In this document: piece after piece, positions 8,215-16,518 of the stretch
Layout: each line of letters starts with the position of its first letter
Numbering within the stretch: position 1 is the stretch's first letter
Assembly: GCF_026162365.1 (NCBI RefSeq)
Contig: NZ_JAOANW010000005.1
Coordinates: forward strand, 310,001 to 374,000
Length of the DNA stretch: 64,000 bases
Reading direction: 5' to 3'
Source of the DNA: Nitratireductor luteus
Lineage (GTDB): Bacteria; Pseudomonadota; Alphaproteobacteria; Rhizobiales; Rhizobiaceae
Position numbers and translations under genes: made by a program
The notes under the pieces: model-generated
Databases searched by the model: none
What the model saw: only the letters and a program-made list of their open reading frames with translations
Told to the model about the DNA's origin: nothing

Positions 8215-9345
8215 TTATTCGGCGCGTGAGATACGGATGATCTGGCCGTTGTCCTCGTCGGTCAGCAGCCAGATAGAGCCATCGGGAGCCACATTCACGT
8301 CGCGAATGCGGCCGAAGGCTCCCTCGAACAGACGCTCCTCGCCAACAATGCTGCCTTCACCGTCCCGGTCGAGGCGGGCGACGAGTTGGAAGCTCAGCGC
8401 GCCTACGAGAAAATCGCCCTGCCATTCGGGGAACATCGTGCCGGTATAGACGGCCATTCCGGAGGGGGCGATGGAGGGGTCCCAGTAATATTCGGGCTGT
8501 TCGTAGCCTGGCGCCTCCGTGCCCCTGCCGATCGGCAGGCCGGAATAGTGCCGGCCGTAGGAAATGACGGGCCAGCCGTAGTTCTTGCCGGCTTCCGGCC
8601 GGTTCACCTCGTCGCCGCCGCGTGCGCCATGCTCGACGATCCACAGCGCGTCAGTGACCGGATCCCAGACGGCGCCTTGCGGATTGCGGTGGCCGATGGA
8701 CCAGATTTCAGGCGCCGCGCCTTCCTGACCGACGAAGGGGTTGTCCTCCGGCACACCGCCGTCGGGCAATATACGAAGGACCGATCCTGCATGGTCGCCG
8801 GCAACCTGCGCGCGATCCGGCTCGCCGCGCTCGCCGATGGTGAAGAATAGCGTTCCGTCGGGCGCGGGAACGATGCGCGACCCGAAATGCTGGCCGACTC
8901 CGGTCTTGCGATTCATCGAGAAGATGGTCTCGACGCTATCGAGGGCGGGCGGTTCGCCTTCGCGCACCAATCGGGCGCGCGCGATCGCCGTGCCGGCGCC
9001 ATCCGGACCGGGCTCCGAATAGGAGAGAAAGATCGTGTCGTTTGTCTCGAAATCGGGGGAGACCCTTACGTCCAGCAATCCGCCCTGACCGAAACTCGCG
9101 ACTTCCGGCACGCCCGTGATGGGCCCCGACAGCTTGCCATCGGAGAAAAGCCGCATGGTGCCGGAGCGTTCAGTCACCAATGCCGCGCCATTCGGAAGGA
9201 AATCGAGGCCCCAGGGATGGTCGAGGCCTTCGGCCAGCACTTCGGCCCTGAGTTTGACACCCTCCGCTTCGAAAATCTGGGCACTGGCGCCGATAGGCGC
9301 TGCCACCAGAATCGCGGCGGCGGTGGTGAGAGCAAGGTTTCTCAT
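8215..9345 (-). CDS. PQQ-dependent sugar dehydrogenase (soluble GSDH/YliI family)
   Basis: Periplasmic six-bladed beta-propeller quinoprotein that oxidises aldose sugars with pyrroloquinoline quinone. The start at 9345 is chosen over 9405 because it gives a clean signal peptide (MRNLALTTAAAILVAAPIGASAQ) behind a GGAGA ribosome site; the mature protein is about 350 residues. Family signatures include LDHPWGLDFLPNG, GQGGLLDVRVSPDF, IGHRNPQGA and EHGARGGDEVN. No pqq biosynthesis genes are in the window, so cofactor supply is unknown. Confidence 0.88.
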   Translation of the reverse strand: MRNLALTTAAAILVAAPIGASAQIFEAEGVKLRAEVLAEGLDHPWGLDFLPNGAALVTERSGTMRLFSDGKLSGPITGVPEVASFGQGGLLDVRVSPDFETNDTIFLSYSEPGPDGAGTAIARARLVREGEPPALDSVETIFSMNRKTGVGQHFGSRIVPAPDGTLFFTIGERGEPDRAQVAGDHAGSVLRILPDGGVPEDNPFVGQEGAAPEIWSIGHRNPQGAVWDPVTDALWIVEHGARGGDEVNRPEAGKNYGWPVISYGRHYSGLPIGRGTEAPGYEQPEYYWDPSIAPSGMAVYTGTMFPEWQGDFLVGALSFQLVARLDRDGEGSIVGEERLFEGAFGRIRDVNVAPDGSIWLLTDEDNGQIIRISRAE

Positions 9346-9541
9346 CTTGATGTCTCCGGTTCCTGTGGAACTTCCCCTCATGCGCACATAAGGTCGAGAC
9401 GGCATAGCGCCAAGGCTGTAGGGCGAACTGCCACGCCTGTTCTGGCCTGCGCGAACCGTCTCATTTTGCCGGCTCCATGGTGTCCGCCTTTTTCATCCTG
9501 TGTCCGCTTCAAAAAAAGTGGTGAAAATTATAGCGGGATTG

Positions 9542-9547
9542 CTATAT
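9542..9547 (+). promoter_or_regulatory. candidate greA promoter -10 box (CTATAT)
   Basis: CTATAT matches the -10 preferred by the housekeeping sigma factor of Rhizobiales. It overlaps one arm of the palindrome TATAGC-GGGATT-GCTATA (9529-9546), which could be an operator. The -35 is poor. The predicted start (about 9553) lies 134 bp before the greA ATG, so greA would have a long leader. The only neighbouring gene on the left is on the other strand, so a plus-strand promoter in this 341-bp gap (9346-9686) must serve greA or a leader RNA. Confidence 0.4.
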
Positions 9548-9566
9548 TCGGAGGGACTCGTACGAG

Positions 9567-9606
9567 ACGGTTCCGTGGCCTGTGGCTGTCGGACCGTTTT
9601 CTTTTT
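9567..9606 (+). terminator. Rho-independent terminator inside the greA leader (candidate attenuator)
   Basis: An 8-bp stem with a single bulged T (9567-9575 ACGGTTCCG pairing with 9590-9597 CGGACCGT) is followed at once by TTTTCTTTTT. A short palindrome CTCGTACGAG (9557-9566) precedes it. No plus-strand gene ends here, since the left neighbour is divergent, so the terminator can only act on a transcript started in the greA leader. The rest of the 9346-9686 gap shows nothing else recognisable. Confidence 0.65.
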
Positions 9607-9686
9607 GTACCCTTGGAACAGCCGTCGGCCTCAGCAGTATCGCGGCCGGGGGCAGGGCAATCTTCTGCTTTGGGAAGGTGAATGAG

Positions 9687-10160
9687 ATGAATAAGGTCCC
9701 GATGACCCTGGGCGGATTTGCTTCGCTGAAGGAGGAACTGCGCTGGCGACAGCAGGAAGAGCGGCCGCGCATCATCGAGGCAATCGCGGAAGCGCGCGCT
9801 CATGGCGACCTTTCGGAGAACGCCGAATATCACGCCGCCAAGGAGGCCCAAAGCCTGAACGAAGGGCGCGTCGGCGAACTGGAAGACCTGATCGCACGCG
9901 CCGAAGTCATCGACGTGACGAAACTGTCGGGCGATACGGTAAAGTTCGGCGCGACCGTGGTCCTCGTCGACGAGGATACGGAAGAAGAAAAGACCTACCA
10001 GATCGTCGGCGACCAGGAAGCCGATGTGAAGAACGGGCGCATTTCGATCTCCTCGCCTATCGCGCGCGCACTGATCGGCAAGGGCGCGGGCGATACCATC
10101 GAGGTCAACGCGCCCGGTGGCGCTCGGGGCTATGAGGTCCTGCGGGTCCAATACGGCTGA
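9687..10160 (+). CDS. greA: transcription elongation factor GreA
   Basis: Rescues backtracked RNA polymerase by stimulating cleavage of the transcript 3' end. It is 157 residues, the standard GreA length: an N-terminal coiled-coil (about 1-75) with the tip acidic residues in [17 protein letters not shown], then a C-terminal FKBP-like domain ending in [13 protein letters not shown]. The ATG at 9687 follows GGGAAGG and gives the expected N-terminus ([10 protein letters not shown]); upstream in-frame codons are not family-like. The gene heads the LPS core locus, as in Sinorhizobium, 8 bp before the next start. Confidence 0.97.
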   Translation: MNKVPMTLGGFASLKEELRWRQQEERPRIIEAIAEARAHGDLSENAEYHAAKEAQSLNEGRVGELEDLIARAEVIDVTKLSGDTVKFGATVVLVDEDTEEEKTYQIVGDQEADVKNGRISISSPIARALIGKGAGDTIEVNAPGGARGYEVLRVQYG

Positions 10161-10168
10161 GCCGGGCC

Positions 10169-11254
10169 ATGGGGGCGCATGAGCGGAAGGGTGGGGGCCT
10201 TTCCCGCCCGGCCGTGCGCCAGGTCGAGATCGTCGCTCCCAATTTCAAGCGCCGGCTTTCCGGCGTGACCAGCACCATCGTGCAACTGGTTCCGCTGCAG
10301 GCGCAATCCGTCTGCATTGCAACGCTGGGACCGGGGCTGCCCGAGACGCTGCCCCGGCTTGCATGGCGGCAGGTACCGGGGCTGCTGCGCCGGCCGCAAG
10401 GCAGGCCCTTCCGCATATGGCATGCGCGCCGCAATATCGAGATGCTGGCCGGGGTGCTGCTGCGCGACGTGCTGCGCGCTCCAGTGCGTCTTGTCTTCAC
10501 CTCGGCGGCACAGCGCCGCCACAAGCCGTTCACGCGCTGGCTGATCCGCCGGATGGATCGCGTGGTGGCGACAAACACCCGCTCCGGCTCCTACCTGGAA
10601 GTGCCGCACCGCGTGGTCATGCACGGCATCGACATCACGCGCTTTCATCCGCCGGCCGGACCTGAAGACCGGTGGCAGGCGGCCGGATTGCCGGGAAAAT
10701 ACGGGATCGGCTGTTTCGGCCGGATTCGCCACCAGAAGGGCACGGATATTTTCGTCGACGTGATGATCGGGCTGCTGCCGCGCTATCCTGATTGGACGGC
10801 GGTGATCCTTGGCCGGGTGACGGCGGAAAACCGAGCCTTTGCCGATAGCCTTCAACGAAAGATCGAGGAGGCGGGCCTTGGCAAGCGCATCCTCTTTCTC
10901 GGCGAAGTGCCGGATGTCAAACCGTGGTACCGGCGGATAAGCCTGTGTGTGGCGTCGTCGCGCAACGAAGGCTTTGGGCTGACACCGCTGGAGGCCATGG
11001 CGTCGTCGACCGCGACCGTCGCGAGCGACGCGGGCGCCTATGCCGAACTGATCGTGCCGGGCAAGACCGGTGCGGTCACGCCGGCCGGCGATGCCGGAGC
11101 GCTGGCGCGGGCGATCGAGCCCTATCTGGCAGACCCGGCGATGGCCGAGCGGCACGGGGCGGCGGGGCTGGCGCATGTGCGCGGCAGCTTCGGCCTCGAA
11201 AACGAGGCGGCGAGCCTGCGCGCGGTCTATGAAGAGCTTTGGAGCGGGCAATGA
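10169..11254 (+). CDS. lpsB: LPS core glycosyltransferase LpsB/LpcC (GT4 family)
   Basis: Adds a core sugar (mannose in the characterised LpcC enzymes) to the Kdo region of lipopolysaccharide on the cytoplasmic face. It is 361 residues with a GT-B fold. The stretch [22 protein letters not shown] near the N-terminus and [21 protein letters not shown] in the middle are characteristic of rhizobial LpsB. The C-terminal donor site shows the E-x7-E pattern in [15 protein letters not shown]. It lies 8 bp after greA and overlaps the next gene by 4 bp (ATGA). Position beside greA matches the Sinorhizobium lps cluster. Confidence 0.9.
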   Translation: MGAHERKGGGLSRPAVRQVEIVAPNFKRRLSGVTSTIVQLVPLQAQSVCIATLGPGLPETLPRLAWRQVPGLLRRPQGRPFRIWHARRNIEMLAGVLLRDVLRAPVRLVFTSAAQRRHKPFTRWLIRRMDRVVATNTRSGSYLEVPHRVVMHGIDITRFHPPAGPEDRWQAAGLPGKYGIGCFGRIRHQKGTDIFVDVMIGLLPRYPDWTAVILGRVTAENRAFADSLQRKIEEAGLGKRILFLGEVPDVKPWYRRISLCVASSRNEGFGLTPLEAMASSTATVASDAGAYAELIVPGKTGAVTPAGDAGALARAIEPYLADPAMAERHGAAGLAHVRGSFGLENEAASLRAVYEELWSGQ

Positions 11255-12186
11255 GCCGCGCCCTCATCATTGCGCGCGACAATGCCTATGGCTTGACGCA
11301 GGATACCGCGATCCTCAAGGGGGCGCTGGAGGGCGCGGGGCTCGAGGTCGCCACGGCGACGCCGAAGCAGCGCGGCTTTCTGGACCGCATTCTCGGGCGG
11401 AGGAAGGCCGACATCGCCTTCCACATGGAACGGGTTTTCCCGGCCTGGATCGGCGGCGCGGGAACGAATATCCTGGTGCCCAACCAGGAGCGCTTTCCGC
11501 GCAGGCATCTGCGCCGCCTGAAGCTCATCGACCAGGTCTGGGCCAAGTCGCGGCACGCGGAGGCGATTTTCGCGGGGCTCGGGGTTCCCACGGAATATTG
11601 CGGCTTCGCCTCGCCGGACCGCTATCTCCCCGAAGTGGAGAAGGATTGGGACACATTCTTCCACCTTGCCGGCGGCAGCACGCTCAAGGGCACCGAGGAC
11701 ATCCTGACCCTGTGGCGGCGGCATCCCGAATGGCCGCAACTCGTGCTCGTGCAGAAAGCGGACAATGCGCCCGCGACCGTGCCGCCGAATGTCCGCCTTA
11801 TTTCTGGCTATACAGACGACGATGAATTAAGGCTTCTGCAGAACCGCTGCGGCATCCATTTGTGTCCGTCGCGCGCCGAGGGATGGGGGCACTACATCCT
11901 GGAGGCGATGTCCTGCGCGGCTGTGACCATCACAACCGACGCACCGCCGATGAACGAGCATGTGAGTGCGGAAACGGGGGTGCTTGTTGCATGGGACCGG
12001 AAGGAGCCTCGGCATCTGGGGGAGAATTACTTTATAGATTCCAGTCTGCTTGAGAAGAATATTGACCGGCTCCTTGGGCTAGGAAAGAATGTAAAGCAGG
12101 AGTTGGGTTTGCATGCAAGACGGTCATTCATAAGAGTTTATGAGGTCTATAAAAATCATGTCGGGCGGCTTGTAAGGAAATTGTAG
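11251..12186 (+). CDS. glycosyltransferase, LPS core locus (GT4-like, LpsE/LpsD position)
   Basis: A 311-residue glycosyltransferase. A GT-B C-terminal domain with [16 protein letters not shown] carries the E-x7-E donor motif. The ATG at 11251 overlaps the lpsB stop (ATGA) behind GGAGCGGGCA and is preferred to one at 11239. It occupies the place of lpsE/lpsD in the Sinorhizobium lps cluster, but I cannot assign orthology. The last 60 codons change abruptly in base use: the region 12001-12300 is about 42% G+C by count, against about 67% in a sampled row near 11400, so the 3' end appears to belong to an imported segment. Confidence 0.85.
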   Translation: MSRALIIARDNAYGLTQDTAILKGALEGAGLEVATATPKQRGFLDRILGRRKADIAFHMERVFPAWIGGAGTNILVPNQERFPRRHLRRLKLIDQVWAKSRHAEAIFAGLGVPTEYCGFASPDRYLPEVEKDWDTFFHLAGGSTLKGTEDILTLWRRHPEWPQLVLVQKADNAPATVPPNVRLISGYTDDDELRLLQNRCGIHLCPSRAEGWGHYILEAMSCAAVTITTDAPPMNEHVSAETGVLVAWDRKEPRHLGENYFIDSSLLEKNIDRLLGLGKNVKQELGLHARRSFIRVYEVYKNHVGRLVRKL

Positions 12187-12229
12187 GATAATATTGATCT
12201 ATTCAGTGGACGGAATAAAGGGCGATTGC

Positions 12230-13111
12230 ATGAGTAGTTCTAAGTGGCCTTGGGGAAAGCTCCAAAAATTATACAGAAAGATTAACAGTATACCGAGGAG
12301 GTACCGTCCAAGGCTATGTGTGTATGTGGGCGACGGGATTGTCCTGACTGAAACGATCTTCAAGCGATTAATTTACGTTGATGGGAAAGATATCTCATTA
12401 TCGCCACATATAATGCGAACAGGACAGTGGGAGGAATGGGTCGCAACCTTCTACCGACGGGAACTCAAGTCCGGAGATGTTGTAGTAGATATAGGTGCGA
12501 ACTGCGGCTATCTGACATTGCTGGCCGCTGACCTCATTGGCCACTCCGGCTACGTACTAGCCTTTGAGCCCCAGGAGAAACTCGCTCGTCTCATCAGAAA
12601 TAGTGCGGCTGTCAACGGATTCCAGCCGCGTGTGAGCGTTGTGACTTCTGCTGTGGGCGAATCGGAGGGTCGTGCCAGACTTGGACATATCGGTGACTAC
12701 CGTGGTTCGAGTTCTCTAGTTCCGGGGTTTGGTGAGGGGGATAGCAACGAAGTCGAGGTTGTGGCACTCGATACGGCGCTTTCGAGCATTTCCAAGAGGA
12801 TCGACCGTGAACTGACCCCGGCCTTCATAAAGGTCGACGTTGAGGGTTTCGAGTATTACGTGTGGAAAGGCATGCAGCGCCTCGTAAACAGCCATCGCGG
12901 GCCGCTGACAATCCTTCTAGAATTCACACCTGATCGGTATATCGATCAAGGACAAGATCCTGATGCGTTTCTGGCCGAACTGTCGAGCGCAGGATTCTCA
13001 TTGAGCGTTCTCGATCCGCACAGTGCAATGGAGCGTCCACTGGTTGCGCGAACGGTTGCCGAGGCATGCCCGCCTGGCCAGTATCTTGATCTCATTGCGC
13101 GGAGATCATAG
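12230..13111 (+). CDS. FkbM family methyltransferase
   Basis: SAM-dependent methyltransferase of the FkbM family, 293 residues, of a type often found in polysaccharide loci where it O-methylates sugars. Motif I is VVDIGANCGYLTLLAADLIG, preceded by the family's GQWEEWVATFYRRELKSGDVV region; later FIKVDVEGFEYYVWKGM matches FkbM motif III. The ATG at 12230 follows AAAGGG; a TTG at 12194 has no ribosome site. The first third is AT-rich (rows 12181-12300 are 38-40% G+C) with rare codons for this genome such as ATA and AGA, pointing to transfer. Confidence 0.88.
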   Translation: MSSSKWPWGKLQKLYRKINSIPRRYRPRLCVYVGDGIVLTETIFKRLIYVDGKDISLSPHIMRTGQWEEWVATFYRRELKSGDVVVDIGANCGYLTLLAADLIGHSGYVLAFEPQEKLARLIRNSAAVNGFQPRVSVVTSAVGESEGRARLGHIGDYRGSSSLVPGFGEGDSNEVEVVALDTALSSISKRIDRELTPAFIKVDVEGFEYYVWKGMQRLVNSHRGPLTILLEFTPDRYIDQGQDPDAFLAELSSAGFSLSVLDPHSAMERPLVARTVAEACPPGQYLDLIARRS

Positions 13112-13146
13112 GGGCTAAACGCCATTGCTGCTCTGTCAGGAGGCAC

Positions 13147-14619
13147 ATGAAAAAGCACTGGATCGACACGACGGGCGTCATTCGCTGGGGTGCGCAGCCA
13201 CCCACCGGTATTCAAAGGGTTGAGCTGACCATTTGCAGCGCTGCGCTCGGTCGTGAGGATGTCGGTCTCGTCGCGCTGGACGGCGTGGCAGGGAGATACC
13301 GGCAGCTTTCCCGCCGCGACCGCGACTTCCTCAAGTATATCGCAAGCGGTCGGTGGGCGGGAGAGAATGCAGGCTACTTGAAGCGTCTTTGCTCTGCGTT
13401 CAAATATTTGGACGTTCAGTTCAACTATCAGGATAATGAAACGTCGCGGCGCCTTGCGCAGGCCGTTCTGGCCAACGGCCCGCGTAAAGGACTTGGATAT
13501 GGCGTTGTCAAAACGCTGATCCGGCTTGTGCAGTGGCTATATCTCGGCGGCCGGGGGTTGATCTCGGTCGGACGGGAAATCCTGAGGCGCCTAGCTGGAG
13601 AGCCTGGGAACACTTTTGCCCCGGGTTCGGTTCTGCTCGTCTCGCATGAGGTGAACCGGCATAGGCAGCTCGACGGCGCGCTGTCAAAATCGGCCCTGTC
13701 GCCCGTGCATCTCGTGCACGACCTTATTCCGGTGCTGCAGCCGGAACTCACTACCGAGCGGTTCACGGCTTCGATGAAGGGCTTCTTTCACCGCATTCTC
13801 ACGCGCCCCGAGCCCGTTATCGCGGTGTCTCAGGCGACGCGGGACGAGCTGTTGCGGTGGGATGCGACGACTGTGAAGGCTGGGTATCCTTTCAGCATCA
13901 AGGTCTGCCCGCTTGGTTCGGCGCTGGTTTCCACCGATGCAGTGACCGAGCCGGTTCCCGGGCTGGCTGGCAAGCGTTTTGCTCTTTACTGCTCGACCTT
14001 CGAGAAGCGCAAGAACCACGCGTTCCTGGTCAAGGTTTGGGCGCATCTGGCCCGGACGGTGGATGCCGATCTGCTGCCGGACCTCGTCCTCGTGGGGCGG
14101 CGAGGTAACGCCACGCCAGCCGTCGAGGCTGCGCTTGCCGAGGCGCCGGAGCTTGAGGGGCGGGTGCATATCATGTCGGGTATCAGCGACAAGCAGCTCA
14201 ACTGGCTCTACGGGAACGCCACGCTCGGCCTCTTCCCATCCAGCGCGGAAGGGTGGGGGCTTGGGGTTTCGGAGTGCATGGCTAACGGGCTGCCCACGGT
14301 CATCGCCGATGTGCCGGCGCTCCGGGAGGCGGCGCAGGAGCTGATGCCTACGCTGCCGATTCTGGATTTCGACGCATGGGCGGAAACGCTGCGCGGGCTC
14401 ATCGAGGAGCCGGAGCGCCTTGACGCGCTGCGCCGCGTGGTAACCGAACGCTACGACAGGGGGTCGCCCGAGGGCTTCGGCGGCTGTGTGCTCGACTATC
14501 TGGAACTGCTTGCGCGCGAAGGGCTCGATGCGGCGCGGCTCCCGGACGCGGGCGAGGATCCGGGCATGAAGCGGCGTCAGGCGGGGTCGATGGCAACCAG
14601 TCCCTCGTCCTTGACCTGA
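13147..14619 (+). CDS. glycosyltransferase family 4 protein
   Basis: A long 490-residue GT4 enzyme, 35 bp after the FkbM gene. The N-terminal acceptor half starts KHWIDTTGVIRWGAQPPTGIQRVE, a feature of family members that act on surface polysaccharides. The C-terminal donor domain has FALYCSTFEKRKNH, LVLVGRRG and SSAEGWGLGVSECMANGLP with the E-x7-E motif. Base composition is back to the genome norm. It probably completes the variable part of the LPS core or an attached oligosaccharide. Its last 43 bp overlap the end of lrp tail to tail. Confidence 0.87.
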   Translation: MKKHWIDTTGVIRWGAQPPTGIQRVELTICSAALGREDVGLVALDGVAGRYRQLSRRDRDFLKYIASGRWAGENAGYLKRLCSAFKYLDVQFNYQDNETSRRLAQAVLANGPRKGLGYGVVKTLIRLVQWLYLGGRGLISVGREILRRLAGEPGNTFAPGSVLLVSHEVNRHRQLDGALSKSALSPVHLVHDLIPVLQPELTTERFTASMKGFFHRILTRPEPVIAVSQATRDELLRWDATTVKAGYPFSIKVCPLGSALVSTDAVTEPVPGLAGKRFALYCSTFEKRKNHAFLVKVWAHLARTVDADLLPDLVLVGRRGNATPAVEAALAEAPELEGRVHIMSGISDKQLNWLYGNATLGLFPSSAEGWGLGVSECMANGLPTVIADVPALREAAQELMPTLPILDFDAWAETLRGLIEEPERLDALRRVVTERYDRGSPEGFGGCVLDYLELLAREGLDAARLPDAGEDPGMKRRQAGSMATSPSSLT

Positions 14620-15056
14620 CGGATGGTAAGCGCCGTGCGAACGGTGTCGACATTGGGCGCAGAGGTCAGTTCCTCGATGACGAAGGTCTGAAAGGTACCG
14701 AGATCGGTTGCCACGCAGTGAAGCAGGAAGTCCGAGTCGCCGGAGACCATCCAGGCGCGGCGGACGATGGGCCATGTGCGGGAGCGCTCGGCGAAGGTGC
14801 GCAGTTCCACCTCCGATTGATGATGGAGGCCGACAAGGCAGAACGCGACCACGTCGAAACCCAGGGCAGGGCTGTTGAGAAGCGCGCGGTAGCCTTTGAT
14901 GATGCCGTTTTCCTCCAACCGCTTGACGCGGCGCAGGCAGGGCGGCGCCGAGATGCCGACACGCCGCGATAATTCGACATTGGTGATGCGGCCGTCCTTC
15001 TGGAGTTCGCGGAGGATCTTCCAGTCGATGGCGTCGAGGTCGGCCTTCAGCGGCAT
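14577..15056 (-). CDS. lrp: Lrp/AsnC family transcriptional regulator
   Basis: Leucine-responsive regulator type, 159 residues: an N-terminal winged helix-turn-helix (LDAIDWKILRELQKDGRITNVELSRRVGISAPPCLRRVKRLEE, about residues 6-48) and a C-terminal ligand-binding RAM domain. The start at 15056 (MPLKADLD) is behind AAGGG and gives the family length; an open frame continues 195 bp upstream without family similarity. It lies between the lps genes and a divergent trxB, as in Sinorhizobium, where a paralogue in this place is called lrp3. The target genes are not known. Confidence 0.93.
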   Translation of the reverse strand: MPLKADLDAIDWKILRELQKDGRITNVELSRRVGISAPPCLRRVKRLEENGIIKGYRALLNSPALGFDVVAFCLVGLHHQSEVELRTFAERSRTWPIVRRAWMVSGDSDFLLHCVATDLGTFQTFVIEELTSAPNVDTVRTALTIRQVKDEGLVAIDPA

Positions 15057-15165
15057 TTTTTGCCCTTTTCTACGCGGCTTGCGCACGAATCTGTCGCATG
15101 TTTGAAATAAAACTACAGCAAGGTGAGGCCAAGTCCAAGGGCGCAGATGCGCTAAGGGAGCGTCG

Positions 15166-15263
15166 GGTGTCCATTCGAACGCACGAAGGATGCGCTGCTC
15201 CCTTATTTGCCAGTATTTAGGCGAACGCCAGGTGATGCCACCTGTCAGCAAAATGCTATAGCC
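15166..15263. repeat. dispersed repeat, family R2 (copy a), in the lrp-trxB gap
   Basis: A 98-bp sequence with a second copy at 54079-54183. The last 43 bp (15221-15263 versus 54141-54183) are 37/43 identical and align without gaps; they include the palindrome CAGGTGA..CACCTG and end GCAAAATGCTATAGCC. The upstream part keeps the pattern CGCAC.AAGGA.GC. It sits in the 353-bp divergent gap 15057-15409, whose remainder should hold the lrp and trxB promoters; no strong boxes were recognised. Confidence 0.75.
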
Positions 15264-15409
15264 GTTCTTTCGGGCGCTTCGTTCGCGAAAATGCCGGCCT
15301 GCAACCGATGTAGCTGTTGGAAAACCGTTCTTCGCCTTGCACGCGGGTATATGGAATACTTAGATCAGGATGATTTCGCGGACCGTCCGCATCGAGGAAA
15401 GGAATACTC

Positions 15410-16384
15410 ATGACCAGCCGCCACGCGCCCGTTCTCATCATTGGCTCGGGGCCGGCCGGCTATACCGCGGCAATCTATGCCGCGCGTGCCATGCTGAAGC
15501 CGGTGCTCGTCGCCGGTCTCGAGCAGGGCGGCCAGCTGATGATCACCACCGATGTGGAAAACTATCCGGGCTTTGCCGATCCCGTGCAGGGGCCATGGTT
15601 GATGGAGCAGATGCGCGCGCAGGCGGAGAATGTCGGCACGGACATCGTCAACGATATCATCGTCGATGCGGACATCTCCATGCGGCCCTTCCGGCTGACC
15701 GGCGATTCGGGCACGGTCTATACCTGCGACGCGCTGGTGATCGCGACGGGGGCCAAGGCGAAGTGGCTGGGTATTCCCTCGGAACAGACTTTCATGGGCT
15801 TCGGCGTTTCGGCCTGTGCCACTTGTGACGGATTCTTCTACCGCGGCAAGGACGTGGTGGTCGTTGGCGGCGGCAACACGGCGGTGGAGGAGGCGCTGTA
15901 CCTGGCCAATCTTGCAAGGAAGGTGACAGTCATTCACCGCCGCGACGAATTCCGTGCCGAGCGCATCCTTCAGGAGCGCCTTCTGGCGCGGGAGAATGTC
16001 GAGGTCCTGTGGGATATGGTGGTGGACGAGATCGTCGGCGATCCAGCCAAGCCGCCGCTGCCGCCGTCCGTCAACGGCATCCGCGTGCGGAATGTAAAGA
16101 CGGGAACGGTGAGCGACCTGTCGGTCGACGGCGTGTTCGTCGCGATCGGTCATGCACCGGCGATCGAATTATTTGAGGGTAAGCTGAAGCAGAAGCCAAA
16201 TGGCTATCTGTGGACCGAGCCCAATTCCACGCGTACGGATGTGCCTGGTGTTTTTGCCGCCGGAGACGTGACGGACGATATCTATCGCCAGGCGGTCACG
16301 GCGGCAGGCCTTGGGTGCATGGCTGCCCTTGAGGCGGAGAAATACCTGGCAGGATTGGAGGCGCACCGCGAAGCAGCGGAATAG
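15410..16384 (+). CDS. trxB: thioredoxin-disulfide reductase
   Basis: FAD enzyme that reduces thioredoxin with NADPH, supplying electrons for ribonucleotide reductase and protein repair. It is 324 residues. The N-terminal FAD site is IIGSGPAGYTAAIYAARA (residues 6-23), the redox-active pair is CATC (about 139-142), the NADPH motif is GGGNTAVEEALYLA, and GVFAAGDVTD is the second FAD motif. A GAGGAAAGG ribosome site lies upstream. The gene is divergent from lrp and is followed by an lsrB-like regulator; both fit the rhizobial arrangement that links redox control with LPS genes. Confidence 0.97.
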   Translation: MTSRHAPVLIIGSGPAGYTAAIYAARAMLKPVLVAGLEQGGQLMITTDVENYPGFADPVQGPWLMEQMRAQAENVGTDIVNDIIVDADISMRPFRLTGDSGTVYTCDALVIATGAKAKWLGIPSEQTFMGFGVSACATCDGFFYRGKDVVVVGGGNTAVEEALYLANLARKVTVIHRRDEFRAERILQERLLARENVEVLWDMVVDEIVGDPAKPPLPPSVNGIRVRNVKTGTVSDLSVDGVFVAIGHAPAIELFEGKLKQKPNGYLWTEPNSTRTDVPGVFAAGDVTDDIYRQAVTAAGLGCMAALEAEKYLAGLEAHREAAE

Positions 16385-16518
16385 GCATTACGGCCCACCG
16401 GCGTGCCCTAAGGTCGCATTGACACGAGGGGCTGGCCTGGTGCCAATCAGACAAGCGCTGCTGAGGCAGAGCCAAAAGAACGGTTGCACGCCCAAAACAT
16501 AACGAGGGGAACAAGGCG

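Noticed and set aside
14577-15251. 224-residue Lrp with a 65-residue N-terminal extension
   Set aside because: The extension overlaps the R2-containing intergenic region, has no similarity to the family, and the ATG at 15056 has an AAGGG site.
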